Of a stretch of 64,000 nt of DNA, positions 15,746-24,356 are shown piece after piece. Origin of the DNA: Ruminococcus flavefaciens (GTDB taxonomy: Bacteria > Bacillota > Clostridia > Oscillospirales > Ruminococcaceae); NCBI RefSeq assembly GCF_900116855.1, contig NZ_UETD01000002.1, positions 1-64,000 of the forward strand, given 5' to 3'. A model generated the notes under the pieces. That model was not told the origin of the DNA. It made no database searches and saw only the letters and a list, made by a program, of their open reading frames with translations. Both the position numbers and the translations under genes were made by a program. The stretch's first letter is position 1; each line of letters begins with the position of its first letter.

Positions 15746-16227
15746 TGGTACGTCTTGAAAGGGTAAACGGCGGTAATATCTATGATATTATCGAGCTTGA
15801 AGTCCATGAGAGCCAGAGAAAGTTTGTCTCAGACAATAAAATGAGTATTGTTGATGCCTATGGTGCAATAACAGGCGGCGGTAATGCTTTCCCATTCGGC
15901 ATCTATGATGATGATATACCTGTGGGTTTTCTGATGATAGGCTTTGATGTGGATGATTACTGGGAGGACTATCCTCAAGTTGCTGTTGGCAGCTACAATA
16001 TCTGGCGGCTTATGATAGACCGCCGTTATCAGGGCAGGGGATACGGAAAAGCCGCAATGAAGCTGGCACTGGAATTTATACGGACATATCCCTGCGGAAA
16101 GGCTGAAAAGTGCTGGCTGTCCTATGATCACGAAAATCATGCAGCTGAAAAGCTGTACAGCTCATTCGGATTTGTGCCGAATGGCGAAAAAGACGGCGAT
16201 GAAGTGATCGCTGTACTTGATCTGTAA
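15745..16227 (+). CDS. GNAT-family N-acetyltransferase (spermine/spermidine-type)
   Basis: A 160-residue acetyltransferase. IWRLMIDRRYQGRGYGKAAM (about 90-109) holds the acetyl-CoA pyrophosphate loop (RxxGxG/A), and SYDHENHAAEKLYSSFGF is the family's C-terminal signature. Overall it resembles BltD/PaiA polyamine acetyltransferases. It sits inside the thiamine operon, overlapping the thiG stop by one base. No thiamine role is known for this family, so it may be a passenger or a modifier of a pathway amine. The substrate is not deducible. Confidence 0.85.
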   Translation: MVRLERVNGGNIYDIIELEVHESQRKFVSDNKMSIVDAYGAITGGGNAFPFGIYDDDIPVGFLMIGFDVDDYWEDYPQVAVGSYNIWRLMIDRRYQGRGYGKAAMKLALEFIRTYPCGKAEKCWLSYDHENHAAEKLYSSFGFVPNGEKDGDEVIAVLDL

Positions 16228-16254
16228 AAATACTGAAAAGGAAATACAAAAAAC

Positions 16255-16920
16255 ATGAAAGAGAAAGAAACTTCAAAGTGGCATTATCTTGTGTTTTTGA
16301 TATACCCTTTATTATCACTGGTCTATTACATAAAATATATAAAAAGCTTTGAGAGAGCATTGAGTTTTATGCTTTATGTTGCTGTAAGCTTTATTGTAAT
16401 GGTTTTATTATGGAAAATCATATCTGCTGTTAATTCAAGATTTGACTTAAAGAAGATAAGTGTCATTTCAGTTACGGCAGCTGTTTTGGCTGCCGTAGAT
16501 CAGCTCATAAAACTTGTTCTGAGTAAAACAGGCTTTGAGACCAAGCTAATAAGCAACATTTTTATGATAAAGCAAACTCACAATGTCAATCAGACAGGTT
16601 TGTTCAATTTTCTGAAGATAGAAACATCACAGACTTCTATGTTAATTTTCAAAGCTGTTTTACTTGTCTTGGTTATTTGTCTGTATAGGCTTTTTAAGTC
16701 GGATACAGCGAAAAAAGCCTATGTTTTTGCGGCTGCTGCCGTTACTTCGCATCTGCTTGATACTGTTTTTTACGGTTATACACTGGATTATATATTTTTT
16801 CGCAAAATAATTGTTTATGACATGAAGGATTATTATGTAGATGTATTTGTAGCGGCTCTTATTATAATTGTTATCGGTAATGAATTAAAGAAGTCAAAAG
16901 AAAAAAAGAAGGTTATTTAA
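16255..16920 (+). CDS. Signal peptidase II (LspA)-like membrane protein
   Basis: A 221-residue, AT-rich, strongly hydrophobic protein. The last 150 residues follow the LspA layout: DQLIKLVLS after the second span, NVNQTGLFNF, then SHLLDTVFYGYTLDYIFF and YYVDVFVAALI. The two Asp residues in the last motifs match the catalytic pair of the aspartyl signal peptidase. The N-terminal 70 residues (two extra spans) exceed the usual 160-residue enzyme. It may be a divergent lipoprotein peptidase or a repurposed paralogue. Its place in the thi operon is unexplained; its stop overlaps the thiH start. Confidence 0.65.
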   Translation: MKEKETSKWHYLVFLIYPLLSLVYYIKYIKSFERALSFMLYVAVSFIVMVLLWKIISAVNSRFDLKKISVISVTAAVLAAVDQLIKLVLSKTGFETKLISNIFMIKQTHNVNQTGLFNFLKIETSQTSMLIFKAVLLVLVICLYRLFKSDTAKKAYVFAAAAVTSHLLDTVFYGYTLDYIFFRKIIVYDMKDYYVDVFVAALIIIVIGNELKKSKEKKKVI

Positions 16921-18173
16921 TGGAAAATCACTATTTTGTGGACTCGGACAAGCTCTCCGAGGCTGCTCTTAAAAAGAAGCATATGCTTGAAACAGATCCT
17001 GCTTCACGCACAAATCACATGGAGTACATGGAAGGCATGGAGCGTATAAAGTCCGACATTATGGACAAAGTTATGACTGAGATGAAGAACTATGATTATT
17101 CTCAGTATACTGCCCGTGACGTCAATGCAGCTCTCAACCATGAGACCTGCACTGTTGAGGATTTCAAGGCACTGCTTTCTCCTGCGGCGGAGCCTTTCCT
17201 TGAGAAGATGGCTCAGCGTGCGAAGCTTGAGACCCAGAAGCATTTCGGCAATACCGTATATCTGTTCACTCCTCTGTATATCGCCAACTACTGCGAGAAC
17301 TACTGCGTTTACTGCGGATTTAACTGCTATAATGACATAAAGCGCATGAAGCTTAATATGGAGCAGATCGAGCACGAGATGAAGGTCATCGCCGACAGCG
17401 GTATGGAGGAGATACTTATTCTCACAGGCGAGAGCCGCGCACAGAGCAGTGTGGAGTACATCGGCGAGGCGTGCAAGCTGGCACGAAAGTATTTCCGCAT
17501 GGTCGGGATTGAGGTCTATCCGCTGAATACCGATGAATACAAGTATCTGCACGAATGCGGAGTTGACTATGTAACTGTATTTCAGGAAACCTATGACAGT
17601 GACAGATATGAGCAGCTCCACCTTATGGGTCACAAGCGTGTTTGGCCGTACAGATTTGAAGCTCAGGAACGTGCTCTTATGGGCGGTATGAGAGGTATTG
17701 CCTGTTCAGCACTTCTCGGACTTTCCGATTTCAGAAAGGATGCTCTGGCGAGCGCGCTTCACGTTTACTATTTACAGAGGAAATATCCTCAGGCTGAGAT
17801 TTCACTTTCCTGTCCGAGACTTCGTCCTATAATCAATAATGACGAGATAAATCCTCTCGATGTTCACGAAAAGCAGCTGTGTCAGATACTCTGTGCATAT
17901 AGGATATTCCTGCCGTTCTGCGGTATAACTGTATCCTCCAGAGAGAGCGAGAGTTTCAGAAACGGTATCGTAAAGATAGCTGCTACTAAGGTGTCGGCAG
18001 GTGTTTCAACAGGTATCGGCGACCATGAGAGCAAGTACACAGGCAAGGAGAGCGAAGCTGCTGAGGGCGATGAGCAGTTCGAGATTAATGACGGACGCAG
18101 CTTTGATAAGATGTACAAGGATATGTCAGAGGAAGGACTCCAGCCTGTGCTGAATGATTATCTCTATGTCTGA
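16920..18173 (+). CDS. thiH: 2-iminoacetate synthase ThiH
   Basis: A 417-residue radical SAM tyrosine lyase. Cys125, Cys129 and Cys132 in YCENYCVYCGF bind the cluster. The enzyme cleaves tyrosine to p-cresol and dehydroglycine, the glycine-derived unit of the thiazole ring, and needs anaerobic conditions. EILILTGESRAQSSVEYI and the C-terminal REFs/KVSAGVSTGIGDH region match the family. It overlaps the preceding LspA-like gene by one base and the next gene by eight. Confidence 0.96.
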   Translation: MENHYFVDSDKLSEAALKKKHMLETDPASRTNHMEYMEGMERIKSDIMDKVMTEMKNYDYSQYTARDVNAALNHETCTVEDFKALLSPAAEPFLEKMAQRAKLETQKHFGNTVYLFTPLYIANYCENYCVYCGFNCYNDIKRMKLNMEQIEHEMKVIADSGMEEILILTGESRAQSSVEYIGEACKLARKYFRMVGIEVYPLNTDEYKYLHECGVDYVTVFQETYDSDRYEQLHLMGHKRVWPYRFEAQERALMGGMRGIACSALLGLSDFRKDALASALHVYYLQRKYPQAEISLSCPRLRPIINNDEINPLDVHEKQLCQILCAYRIFLPFCGITVSSRESESFRNGIVKIAATKVSAGVSTGIGDHESKYTGKESEAAEGDEQFEINDGRSFDKMYKDMSEEGLQPVLNDYLYV

Positions 18174-18762
18174 TATTATTTGTGTGACCTCTCGTTCACT
18201 GTGCCGTGGTGACTTCCTTGATCAGCTTAGCAAAATTGCGAAGGCAGGACCAAGATATGTTATCCTCCGTGAAAAGGACCTGAGCGAGGAGAAGTATGGT
18301 GAGCTTGCCGAGAAGGCTGCTGCAGTATTCCAAAATACTGATACAAGGCTTATACTCCACTATTATTACAGAACCGCCATTGAAATGGGCTGGAAGTCTG
18401 TACATCTGCCGCTCCATATTCTTCGTGAGCTGACTGCTGACGAGAAAAGCCGTTTTGAGCATATAGGAGCATCATGTCACTCGGTTGAAGATGCACAGGA
18501 GGCTGAGAGCCTTGGAGCTGACTATATAACTGCCGGTCATGTTTTCGCTACTGACTGCAAAAAAGGACTTCCACCGCGCGGAATTGAATTCCTCAGCAGT
18601 GTGTGTGAAAGTGTCAGTATACCTGTTTATGCTATCGGAGGAATATCGCCCGATAACATTGATCTTGTCAGACAGTGCGGTGCCGCAGGCGCCTGCGTAA
18701 TGAGCGGATTTATGAAATGCAGTGATCCTGTTTACTTTATAAAAGAATTTGAAAAGAAGTGA
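18166..18762 (+). CDS. Thiamine phosphate synthase superfamily protein (TenI-like)
   Basis: A 198-residue TIM barrel related to ThiE. It keeps YVILREKDLSEEKY, HLPLHIL, ASCHSVEDAQEAESLGADYITAGHVFAT and the C-terminal YAIGGISPDNI/GAAGACVMSGF. Compared with the true ThiE next to it, the pyrophosphate-binding residues differ. TenI proteins isomerise the thiazole carboxylate in other Firmicutes, so that is the likely role. The start was placed at 18166, overlapping thiH by eight bases; another ATG lies four codons earlier. Confidence 0.8.
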   Translation: MSDIICVTSRSLCRGDFLDQLSKIAKAGPRYVILREKDLSEEKYGELAEKAAAVFQNTDTRLILHYYYRTAIEMGWKSVHLPLHILRELTADEKSRFEHIGASCHSVEDAQEAESLGADYITAGHVFATDCKKGLPPRGIEFLSSVCESVSIPVYAIGGISPDNIDLVRQCGAAGACVMSGFMKCSDPVYFIKEFEKK

Positions 18763-18767
18763 TATAA

Positions 18768-19403
18768 ATGAATATCGAAAGGAAGGATCTGCTCCTCTAT
18801 GCCGTTACAGACAGAAACTTTCTTCACGGAATCAGCCTTGAGGATGCGGTCGAACAGGCTATACTCGGCGGAGCTACTTGCATTCAGCTTCGAGAAAAGG
18901 CTGTTGATGAGGGTGAGCTTATCAATAGAGCGAAGAAACTAATTGAAGTATGCCACAGATACAATGTTCCTTTTATTATCAATGATGATTATGAAGCAGC
19001 TTTGAAATGCGGAGCTGATGGAGTTCATGTTGGTATCGAAGATGCTCCTGTAGCTGAGATAAGACGTATTGCAGGCAAGAACTTCATTATCGGAGCCACA
19101 GCTAAGACAATTGAACAGGCTCGACTTGCAGAAAGCTCGGGAGCAGATTATCTCGGCGTCGGGGCTGTTTTTCCGTCTCCGACCAAGAAAAATGCTCTGA
19201 GGATAACTCCTGAGCTGCTGAAAGAGATATGCGGCTCCGTAAGTATTCCTGCAGTTGCTATTGGCGGAATAACAGCTGAAAATGTAAAGGCGATAGCAGG
19301 CTGCGGTCAGAGTGGTATCGCTGTAGTATCGGCTTTGTTCGGAGCGGAAGATGTCAGAGCAGCCGCTGAAAAGCTGACGGAAGCTTCTAAGGCTGCGTTA
19401 TAA
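18768..19403 (+). CDS. thiE: Thiamine phosphate synthase ThiE
   Basis: A 211-residue enzyme joining HMP pyrophosphate with thiazole phosphate to give thiamine phosphate. Motifs: YAVTDRNFLHG, CIQLREKAVDEGEL, PFIINDDYEAALKCGADGVHVGIED, FIIGATAKT, YLGVGAVFPSPTKKNA and AIGGITAENV. These cover the pyrophosphate and magnesium sites. It begins five bases after the TenI-like gene. No thiC or thiD is in the window, so the pyrimidine half must come from elsewhere. Confidence 0.95.
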   Translation: MNIERKDLLLYAVTDRNFLHGISLEDAVEQAILGGATCIQLREKAVDEGELINRAKKLIEVCHRYNVPFIINDDYEAALKCGADGVHVGIEDAPVAEIRRIAGKNFIIGATAKTIEQARLAESSGADYLGVGAVFPSPTKKNALRITPELLKEICGSVSIPAVAIGGITAENVKAIAGCGQSGIAVVSALFGAEDVRAAAEKLTEASKAAL

Positions 19404-19413
19404 GAGGGAATAT

Positions 19414-20187
19414 ATGATAAAGTATTATGATATCGGACTAAATCTGTTCTGTAAACAGTTCAGAGAGCCGGAAATGATAATCGAAGATGCTGAATACGAA
19501 GGAGTATGCTGTATTCTGACAGGTTCTGATATGAAAAGCAGCGAAAGCGTCAATAGCTTTGTAAAGGATCATGACTGCTTCGGGACCTGCGGTATACACC
19601 CTCATAGTGCAGACAGTGCTAAAGAAGAGGATTTTCTGCGTATACGCGGGATAGTGTCAACAAATGACAAAATTGTTGCGGTAGGCGAGTGCGGACTTGA
19701 CTATGACAGAATGTTTTCTGCCAGAGAAAACCAGATACGCTGCTTTGAGAACCATATAAAGATAGCAGAAGAACTTGGAAAGCCGCTGTTCCTTCACGAA
19801 AGAGATGCTGCGGATGACTTTATCGCACGTTTCAAAAAACACGGTGATATATGTAAAAGAGCGGTAGTTCATTGCTTCACCGGCGATAAAGATACCCTGA
19901 AAAAGTATATCGACATGGGCTTTTATATAGGTGTAACCGGCTGGATATGTGATGAGCGCCGCGGAGGAGCACTTCGCGAGGCGGTCAAGTATATCCCTCT
20001 TGACAGGATAATGGCTGAGACAGATGCACCTTATCTTACTCCGAGAAATATCAAGGGACTTGGCAGGACAAATTTACCGCAGAATATAAAATATGTTGTA
20101 GCAGAGCTGGCAAGGAATATGCAGATAGATGAAGCAGAGCTCATTGATGCATTAAAAGAAAATACAGAGCGATTTTTCGGAATATAA
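19414..20187 (+). CDS. TatD-family metal-dependent hydrolase
   Basis: A 257-residue TIM-barrel nuclease-like hydrolase. The N-terminus YYDIGLNLFCKQF resembles E. coli TatD rather than the H-x-H of YcfH. Later metal and catalytic motifs are CGIHPHS, VGECGLDYDR, FLHERDAADDF, VVHCFTGDKDT and AETDAPYLTPRN. TatD proteins act as 3'-5' DNases in DNA repair or degradation. It is the last gene of the thiamine operon by spacing (ten bases from thiE) but has no known thiamine role. Confidence 0.9.
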   Translation: MIKYYDIGLNLFCKQFREPEMIIEDAEYEGVCCILTGSDMKSSESVNSFVKDHDCFGTCGIHPHSADSAKEEDFLRIRGIVSTNDKIVAVGECGLDYDRMFSARENQIRCFENHIKIAEELGKPLFLHERDAADDFIARFKKHGDICKRAVVHCFTGDKDTLKKYIDMGFYIGVTGWICDERRGGALREAVKYIPLDRIMAETDAPYLTPRNIKGLGRTNLPQNIKYVVAELARNMQIDEAELIDALKENTERFFGI

Positions 20188-20222
20188 AAAGATTGCACGA
20201 CGTTAAGCCGTGCAATCTTTTT
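20188..20222. terminator. Bidirectional terminator between tatD and the small peptide gene
   Basis: AAAGATTGCACG, nine-base loop, CGTGCAATCTTT, with a T-run on either strand. Confidence 0.9.
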
Positions 20223-20224
20223 GC

Positions 20225-20284
20225 TTATTTGCAGCAGATACCGAACATTTCGCAGAGTATCTTCCATATGTTGTTGCAGCACAT
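20225..20284 (-). CDS. 19-residue cysteine-rich peptide
   Basis: An ATG at 20284 (minus strand) is preceded by CAGGAGGT eight to ten bases upstream and opens a 19-codon frame, MCCNNIWKILCEMFGICCK, ending TAA at 20225. Five of 19 residues are Cys (positions 2, 3, 11, 17, 18). The core is hydrophobic and amphipathic. A consensus promoter (20331-20359) and a strong terminator frame it, leaving no other gene for the transcript. The leader has a TCCC-GAAA-GGGA hairpin (20312-20323). I do not recognise the family. Metal binding, a membrane-active peptide or a leader-peptide role are all open. Confidence 0.7.
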   Translation of the reverse strand: MCCNNIWKILCEMFGICCK

Positions 20285-20330
20285 AAATGTATACCTCCTG
20301 TATGATAATTGTCCCTTTCGGGATGATTTA

Positions 20331-20359
20331 ATTATACCAGAGATGATTAGTTAAATCAA
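20331..20359 (-). promoter_or_regulatory. Promoter of the cysteine-rich peptide gene
   Basis: On the minus strand TTGATT and TATAAT are separated by 17 bp, about 45 bp upstream of the peptide ATG. Confidence 0.75.
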
Positions 20360-20397
20360 TGCAAAATATCTGGATATTATTTTTACAGAAATATCCT

Positions 20398-20871
20398 CTA
20401 ATTCAGAATATAAACTGCAACAGCAAGGTATGACGCGAATATAAGCCATATAAAATATGGGATATTAAGCCATGCGGAAAGTTTTTTTATTCTGGTGAAC
20501 GCTAAAATCATTGCTCCCACAAGCATCAGCAACAGAATTGCAACAGCAGCAGCCAAACCAAGCAGCCTGAAGCGGAAGAACAGGATGCTCCATGAGAAGT
20601 TTACAGCAAGCTGAACATAATAAAGCTTCAGAGCTGTTGAACGGCATTTCACGGAATCGTCAGTCTGCCATATCATATATGCTGATATTCCCATTAGTGC
20701 GTATAGAATTGCCCATACTACCGGAAACAGCCAAGATGGCGGAAGTAGTGGGGGAGCCTTGATCTCTGTATAAAATGAGGAGAAGTCTCCCGAAAAAAGA
20801 GCAGAGAGAGCACCCACAAGTTCTGCGGTCACAATAAAAATGAGCAGATCCGTTAATTTGAATTTTTTCAT
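20398..20871 (-). CDS. TspO/MBR family membrane protein
   Basis: A 157-residue protein with five membrane spans. The family signature is PPLLPPSWLFPVVWAILYAL near residues 39-58, with NFSWSILFF and the C-terminal IWLIFASYLAVAVYILN. TspO/peripheral benzodiazepine receptor proteins bind tetrapyrroles and are linked to stress and porphyrin turnover. The start at 20871 (MKKFKLTDLL) follows AGAGGTAG; the longer frame adds 17 unlikely residues. It lies 59 bp downstream of the phosphatase on the same strand. Confidence 0.9.
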   Translation of the reverse strand: MKKFKLTDLLIFIVTAELVGALSALFSGDFSSFYTEIKAPPLLPPSWLFPVVWAILYALMGISAYMIWQTDDSVKCRSTALKLYYVQLAVNFSWSILFFRFRLLGLAAAVAILLLMLVGAMILAFTRIKKLSAWLNIPYFIWLIFASYLAVAVYILN

Positions 20872-20930
20872 AGCATCTACCTCTTCTGATTTGATAGTAA
20901 ATACTATGCCGGATCTGCTCAAATTATGTT

Positions 20931-21593
20931 TTATTTCAACGGAAGCACGCTATTGAATACAGCATAAAACTTGATAGGTATGTGCTTATCGATATGGCAT
21001 TTGCCAAAGAACCATTTCTCGTATTTACAGGTCTTTATAACATCCTCAAAGAAAGCGTGCAGTTCAAGCCTTTCGAGTACATCTACTCCAAGGCATTCTT
21101 TTAACGAAGCAGGGGGCTCATGAGTGATAACATAATCGATATTATAATGGTTTTCTCTCAGATGAGCGATACCTTCGGTAATTTCTGCCTGGGTAGGCTG
21201 TTCCTGAGGCCACCAGTCGTTATCGCGCCTGAACTCAATGTCCTGACTGTGTCCTCCGCCGAATGTGAATATCTTTTTCTTCTCAATTGTATATACCTGT
21301 CCTCGCATAAGGTGGATGATGTTGGGAGCTATGATTCTCGCTTTTCCTCCATGCCATTCCTCGGGCTTATACTTCTCAAGAATATCGAAGTTTTCATGAC
21401 AACCATCAAGAAAGGCTATGGTGTAATTCTTGTCCGCAAGCTTTTTTATCGCTGCGCGTTCCTGTTTGGAGTTATCCCAGAAAAAGCCAAAATCTCCGGC
21501 GATAATGAGTGTGTCTCCTCGACCCAGCTTTTTGATCTCAGGGCTTTTAAAGCGAGTAATATCTCCGTGAGTGTCTCCTATAACGTAGATCAC
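20931..21593 (-). CDS. Calcineurin-like metallophosphoesterase
   Basis: A 220-residue phosphoesterase with the two-metal signature: GDTHGD (about 6-11), AGDFGFFWDN, GCHENF, GGGHS and ITHEPP. The start is taken as GTG at 21593, eight bases after GGAGG; the ATG one base off frame (ATGTGA) ends at once. This small class of phosphatases often takes nucleotides or phosphoproteins, but the substrate is unknown. It may be co-transcribed with the tspO-like gene. Confidence 0.9.
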   Translation of the reverse strand: MIYVIGDTHGDITRFKSPEIKKLGRGDTLIIAGDFGFFWDNSKQERAAIKKLADKNYTIAFLDGCHENFDILEKYKPEEWHGGKARIIAPNIIHLMRGQVYTIEKKKIFTFGGGHSQDIEFRRDNDWWPQEQPTQAEITEGIAHLRENHYNIDYVITHEPPASLKECLGVDVLERLELHAFFEDVIKTCKYEKWFFGKCHIDKHIPIKFYAVFNSVLPLK

Positions 21594-21767
21594 ATTAAAA
21601 ACCTCCGTTCTTTTGTTCAATTTTATACGGCTTATTTTTTTCTGTGCCGCTTTCGTTTTGTATTTATATTGTATCATATTTTCAGAAAAAGGTAAAGGGG
21701 GTAAGAAAATTTTTCTTAAATTTAAAAAAAATTTCAGAAACCCCTTTTAAAATGATGTAATATCTGC

Positions 21768-21773
21768 TATAAT
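21768..21773 (+). promoter_or_regulatory. -10 element before the S11 homologue gene
   Basis: TATAAT lies 63 bp upstream of the ATG at 21836 after an A/T-rich stretch. No good -35 box is visible at the normal spacing. Confidence 0.5.
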
Positions 21774-21835
21774 ATAGATTAGGCTTTTCAGAAAGCAAAT
21801 AACAGCGGGTGACCGCGTGAAATAAAGGAGAATGT

Positions 21836-23257
21836 ATGAAGAAGTTATTATCTGCGCTGGCAGCAATAGTAATAGTACTTCCATTTATATGCAGTATCAG
21901 ATCTGAGGCGGTCAGTTTTCCGTTATCTATGAACATAAAAAGTGAGTCTGCGGTATTGATGAACCTTGACTCGAATACAATTATACATCAGAAGAATGCT
22001 GATACAAAGCAAATGCCGGGACCTCTGGTAAATATAATGACAGCAGTAGTCTGTATTGAGAACTGTCCTGATCTTTCACAGGAGGTCACGATCGATGAAT
22101 CTGTATATGAGTACCTCTATAACATAGAGTTTCCTGATGATCTGAGATTTGCCGAGATCGAGGACGGGGACGTCCTTACCTATACGGATCTGCTTTATGC
22201 GATGATGCTTACTTCCTCTGTTGAAGCGGCTGAGACTATCGCATACAAGATCGGTGGAAACAATACTTCAAAGTTTGTTGACATGATGAATGAGAAGGCT
22301 GCTGAACTCGGACTTGCAGATACTCATTTTACCAATGCAACAGGTATGTACGATCCTAATCAATACACTACTGCGAATGATATGATGGCACTTACGGTCT
22401 ATGCCCTCGGAGTTCCTTATTTTGAAAGCATCGCGACAACTTTCACATATACTCCATCAGTGCCGAATCCTAAAAATCACCCTGAGATGGACAAATGGAT
22501 ATGGCCAAACTCCAACGTTATGATGGACAGTCAGAGCGATTATGCCTACAATGGTGCCAAGGGAATAAAAACCTCCAATCTTGAGCGTGCGGGAAGAAGC
22601 ATAGTTACTATGGCGAGTCGCGACGGTAATAAGTATCTGGTAGTTCTCATGAAGTCGCCGCTGAATAATGCTGACGGTGACAACACATTCTACCATTTGA
22701 CAGATGCGATCGCTATGTTCAACTGGGCGTTCGACAATTTCTCATATCAGGTAATACTGGCTGATACTGCCGAGGTCGGTGAGCTTCCTGTTGAGCTGGC
22801 TGAGGGCAATGATTATGTTCTTGCCGTACCCAAGGACGAATTCACTCTTTTATGGTATGATGAGGTGGATATCTCTACAATAAGTCGAGATAAGGTGGTC
22901 TGGTACAAAAATACACTGCAGGCGCCTGTTGCTAAGGGCGAGCCTCTTGGTAAAGTTACCCTTGAGTACTCGGGGGAAGAGCTCGGAACTGTTGAATTGG
23001 TAGCTGTAAGCAACGTTGAACGTTCAACTTCCAAGTATAATATGTATGTTGCGAAGATGTTCACCAAGTCTCGCTGGTTCAACAAAGCACTTATGGTGTC
23101 ATTCCTGCTGTGTGCAATATATATCATAGTATGTATTTACTCGTACATTGTTTTCAAGAGCAAGGCAAAGCCAATGAAGCCGATATATGCAGTTCCTAAG
23201 GTCAATGACAAGAACCGCCGCAGACGCAGACCGCAGCAGAGCGAAGACGAAAAATAA
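21836..23257 (+). CDS. S11-family D,D-carboxypeptidase homologue lacking catalytic residues
   Basis: A 473-residue exported protein: signal sequence (1-26), S11 peptidase-like domain (about 35-280), PBP5-like beta-rich domain (about 295-395), a membrane span near 415-440 and a basic tail. Overall alignment with DacA enzymes is clear (NIMTAVVCIEN, NEKAAELGLADTHFTNATGM). However, the SxxK motif reads P-L-V-N (63-66), the SxN position reads S-S-V and KTG reads K-T-S. The nucleophilic Ser and its Lys are absent, so peptidase activity is not expected. It may bind peptidoglycan or a partner. An intrinsic terminator follows. Confidence 0.85.
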   Translation: MKKLLSALAAIVIVLPFICSIRSEAVSFPLSMNIKSESAVLMNLDSNTIIHQKNADTKQMPGPLVNIMTAVVCIENCPDLSQEVTIDESVYEYLYNIEFPDDLRFAEIEDGDVLTYTDLLYAMMLTSSVEAAETIAYKIGGNNTSKFVDMMNEKAAELGLADTHFTNATGMYDPNQYTTANDMMALTVYALGVPYFESIATTFTYTPSVPNPKNHPEMDKWIWPNSNVMMDSQSDYAYNGAKGIKTSNLERAGRSIVTMASRDGNKYLVVLMKSPLNNADGDNTFYHLTDAIAMFNWAFDNFSYQVILADTAEVGELPVELAEGNDYVLAVPKDEFTLLWYDEVDISTISRDKVVWYKNTLQAPVAKGEPLGKVTLEYSGEELGTVELVAVSNVERSTSKYNMYVAKMFTKSRWFNKALMVSFLLCAIYIIVCIYSYIVFKSKAKPMKPIYAVPKVNDKNRRRRRPQQSEDEK

Positions 23258-23260
23258 TCA

Positions 23261-23296
23261 AAATACCGTACAGCTTGTGACTGTACGGTATTTTTT
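23261..23296. terminator. Intrinsic terminator, probably bidirectional
   Basis: AAATACCGTACAG, seven-base loop, CTGTACGGTATTT with a T-run, between two convergent genes. Confidence 0.9.
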
Positions 23297-24032
23297 ATAA
23301 TGTGATATATCTGCTGCTGGAATAACCGTTTAAACCATTGTAGCTGACTACATACCATCCGTTTGTCTCTCCGTTGATCATCAGAGTTGCTCCGTCAGGC
23401 GCTGAACCGATGATGTTGCCTGACAGCCCCGGATAATCACGGATATTGAGGCCGCTGCCGTCCGTTGTTACAGTGCCCCATCGAACCGCACCTGCAGGCA
23501 CAAAGGGGATACCGAAATAGTCACAGAGAGAGTCTACAATGTTCTTTGCGATGTTTTCAAGATTATTTTTCAGCCACGCCTCGTCAGCGTAGTTGTCATG
23601 ATATCCAAGTTCGCAGAGTACTGCCACTGCCTTGGTACGAAGGACTTCACCAAGTGAGTATGTTGGAACAGCTCTCACTTTATCCGGTAGAGGATATACA
23701 GCTTTCAGATTGTTTGCGATGATATCCGCAAGCCTGCGGCTCTGTTCGCTTTTGGGAGCATAGTAAATATCTATGCCTCTGAGTTTACCTGCAAGAGATT
23801 CAGGCGCGGCGTTAGAATGAAGGGCAAGGTGGACATCATAGCTTCCTGCATTGGAATCTGCAATTGCACCCGTAACATTTCTTACGGGATCATTCCTTAC
23901 GAAGCTTATGCCGCAAGAGCGAAGATATGGTTCAATTCGATCGGCAAGAAGGTTCATATACAGTTCCTCATTGCCGTCAGTGGCATATTGGTTCCATTCC
24001 TGAGTAGATGGACTTAAAAAGACCTTTGGCAT
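23295..24032 (-). CDS. N-acetylmuramoyl-L-alanine amidase (Amidase_3) with SH3-like domain
   Basis: A 245-residue enzyme. The amidase domain (1-170) cleaves the bond between N-acetylmuramic acid and L-alanine. Zinc ligands and catalytic Glu are expected in SPSTQEWNQY, HLALHSNAAP and VLCELGYHDN. The C-terminal 65 residues (GTVTTDGSGLNIRDYPGLSG) are a bacterial SH3 wall-binding module. No signal peptide is present, as in phage endolysins or in enzymes released by lysis or sporulation. The start at 24032 is set by AAAGGAATG; the longer frame encodes no extra domain. Confidence 0.88.
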   Translation of the reverse strand: MPKVFLSPSTQEWNQYATDGNEELYMNLLADRIEPYLRSCGISFVRNDPVRNVTGAIADSNAGSYDVHLALHSNAAPESLAGKLRGIDIYYAPKSEQSRRLADIIANNLKAVYPLPDKVRAVPTYSLGEVLRTKAVAVLCELGYHDNYADEAWLKNNLENIAKNIVDSLCDYFGIPFVPAGAVRWGTVTTDGSGLNIRDYPGLSGNIIGSAPDGATLMINGETNGWYVVSYNGLNGYSSSRYITL

Positions 24033-24294
24033 ATTATCATTCCTTTCGATTGATGTGAGAAAGCTCTCATTCCATTTTATGCCAAAGAAGCAATGTATGT
24101 TATAATTATTGATGTTAAAACTAAATCTTGAATTATATACTTGACAAAAATGAAGTTTTTCTGCGTTGCAAAAGCTCGCAATACGATAGTATTCCTTCAC
24201 TTTTTGCGCCTTGATAAATACCATTTTTTACCTTCGTCTGAACTTCAGAATCTAATTGTCGTATCAAAATTCAACAGAAATCAATAACTGACTA
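24033..24294. other. Intergenic region with no gene recognised
   Basis: About 320 bp lie between the divergent amidase and tyrA genes. The left part must hold the amidase promoter (A/T-rich, CATAAAAT about 50 bp upstream of its start on the minus strand), and the right end holds the tyrA promoter. I see no conserved RNA or ORF between them. Confidence 0.5.
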
Positions 24295-24323
24295 TTGACT
24301 TTTTGCTTTTAAAGCGTTATACT
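24295..24323 (+). promoter_or_regulatory. Promoter of tyrA
   Basis: TTGACT and TATACT 17 bp apart, 34 bp before the ATG. Confidence 0.75.
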
Positions 24324-24356
24324 TTAAATGATAAAAGAAACTGGAGGTTTGATCTC

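Noticed and set aside
17004..17633. 209-codon minus-strand frame opposite thiH
   Set aside because: Antisense shadow of thiH.
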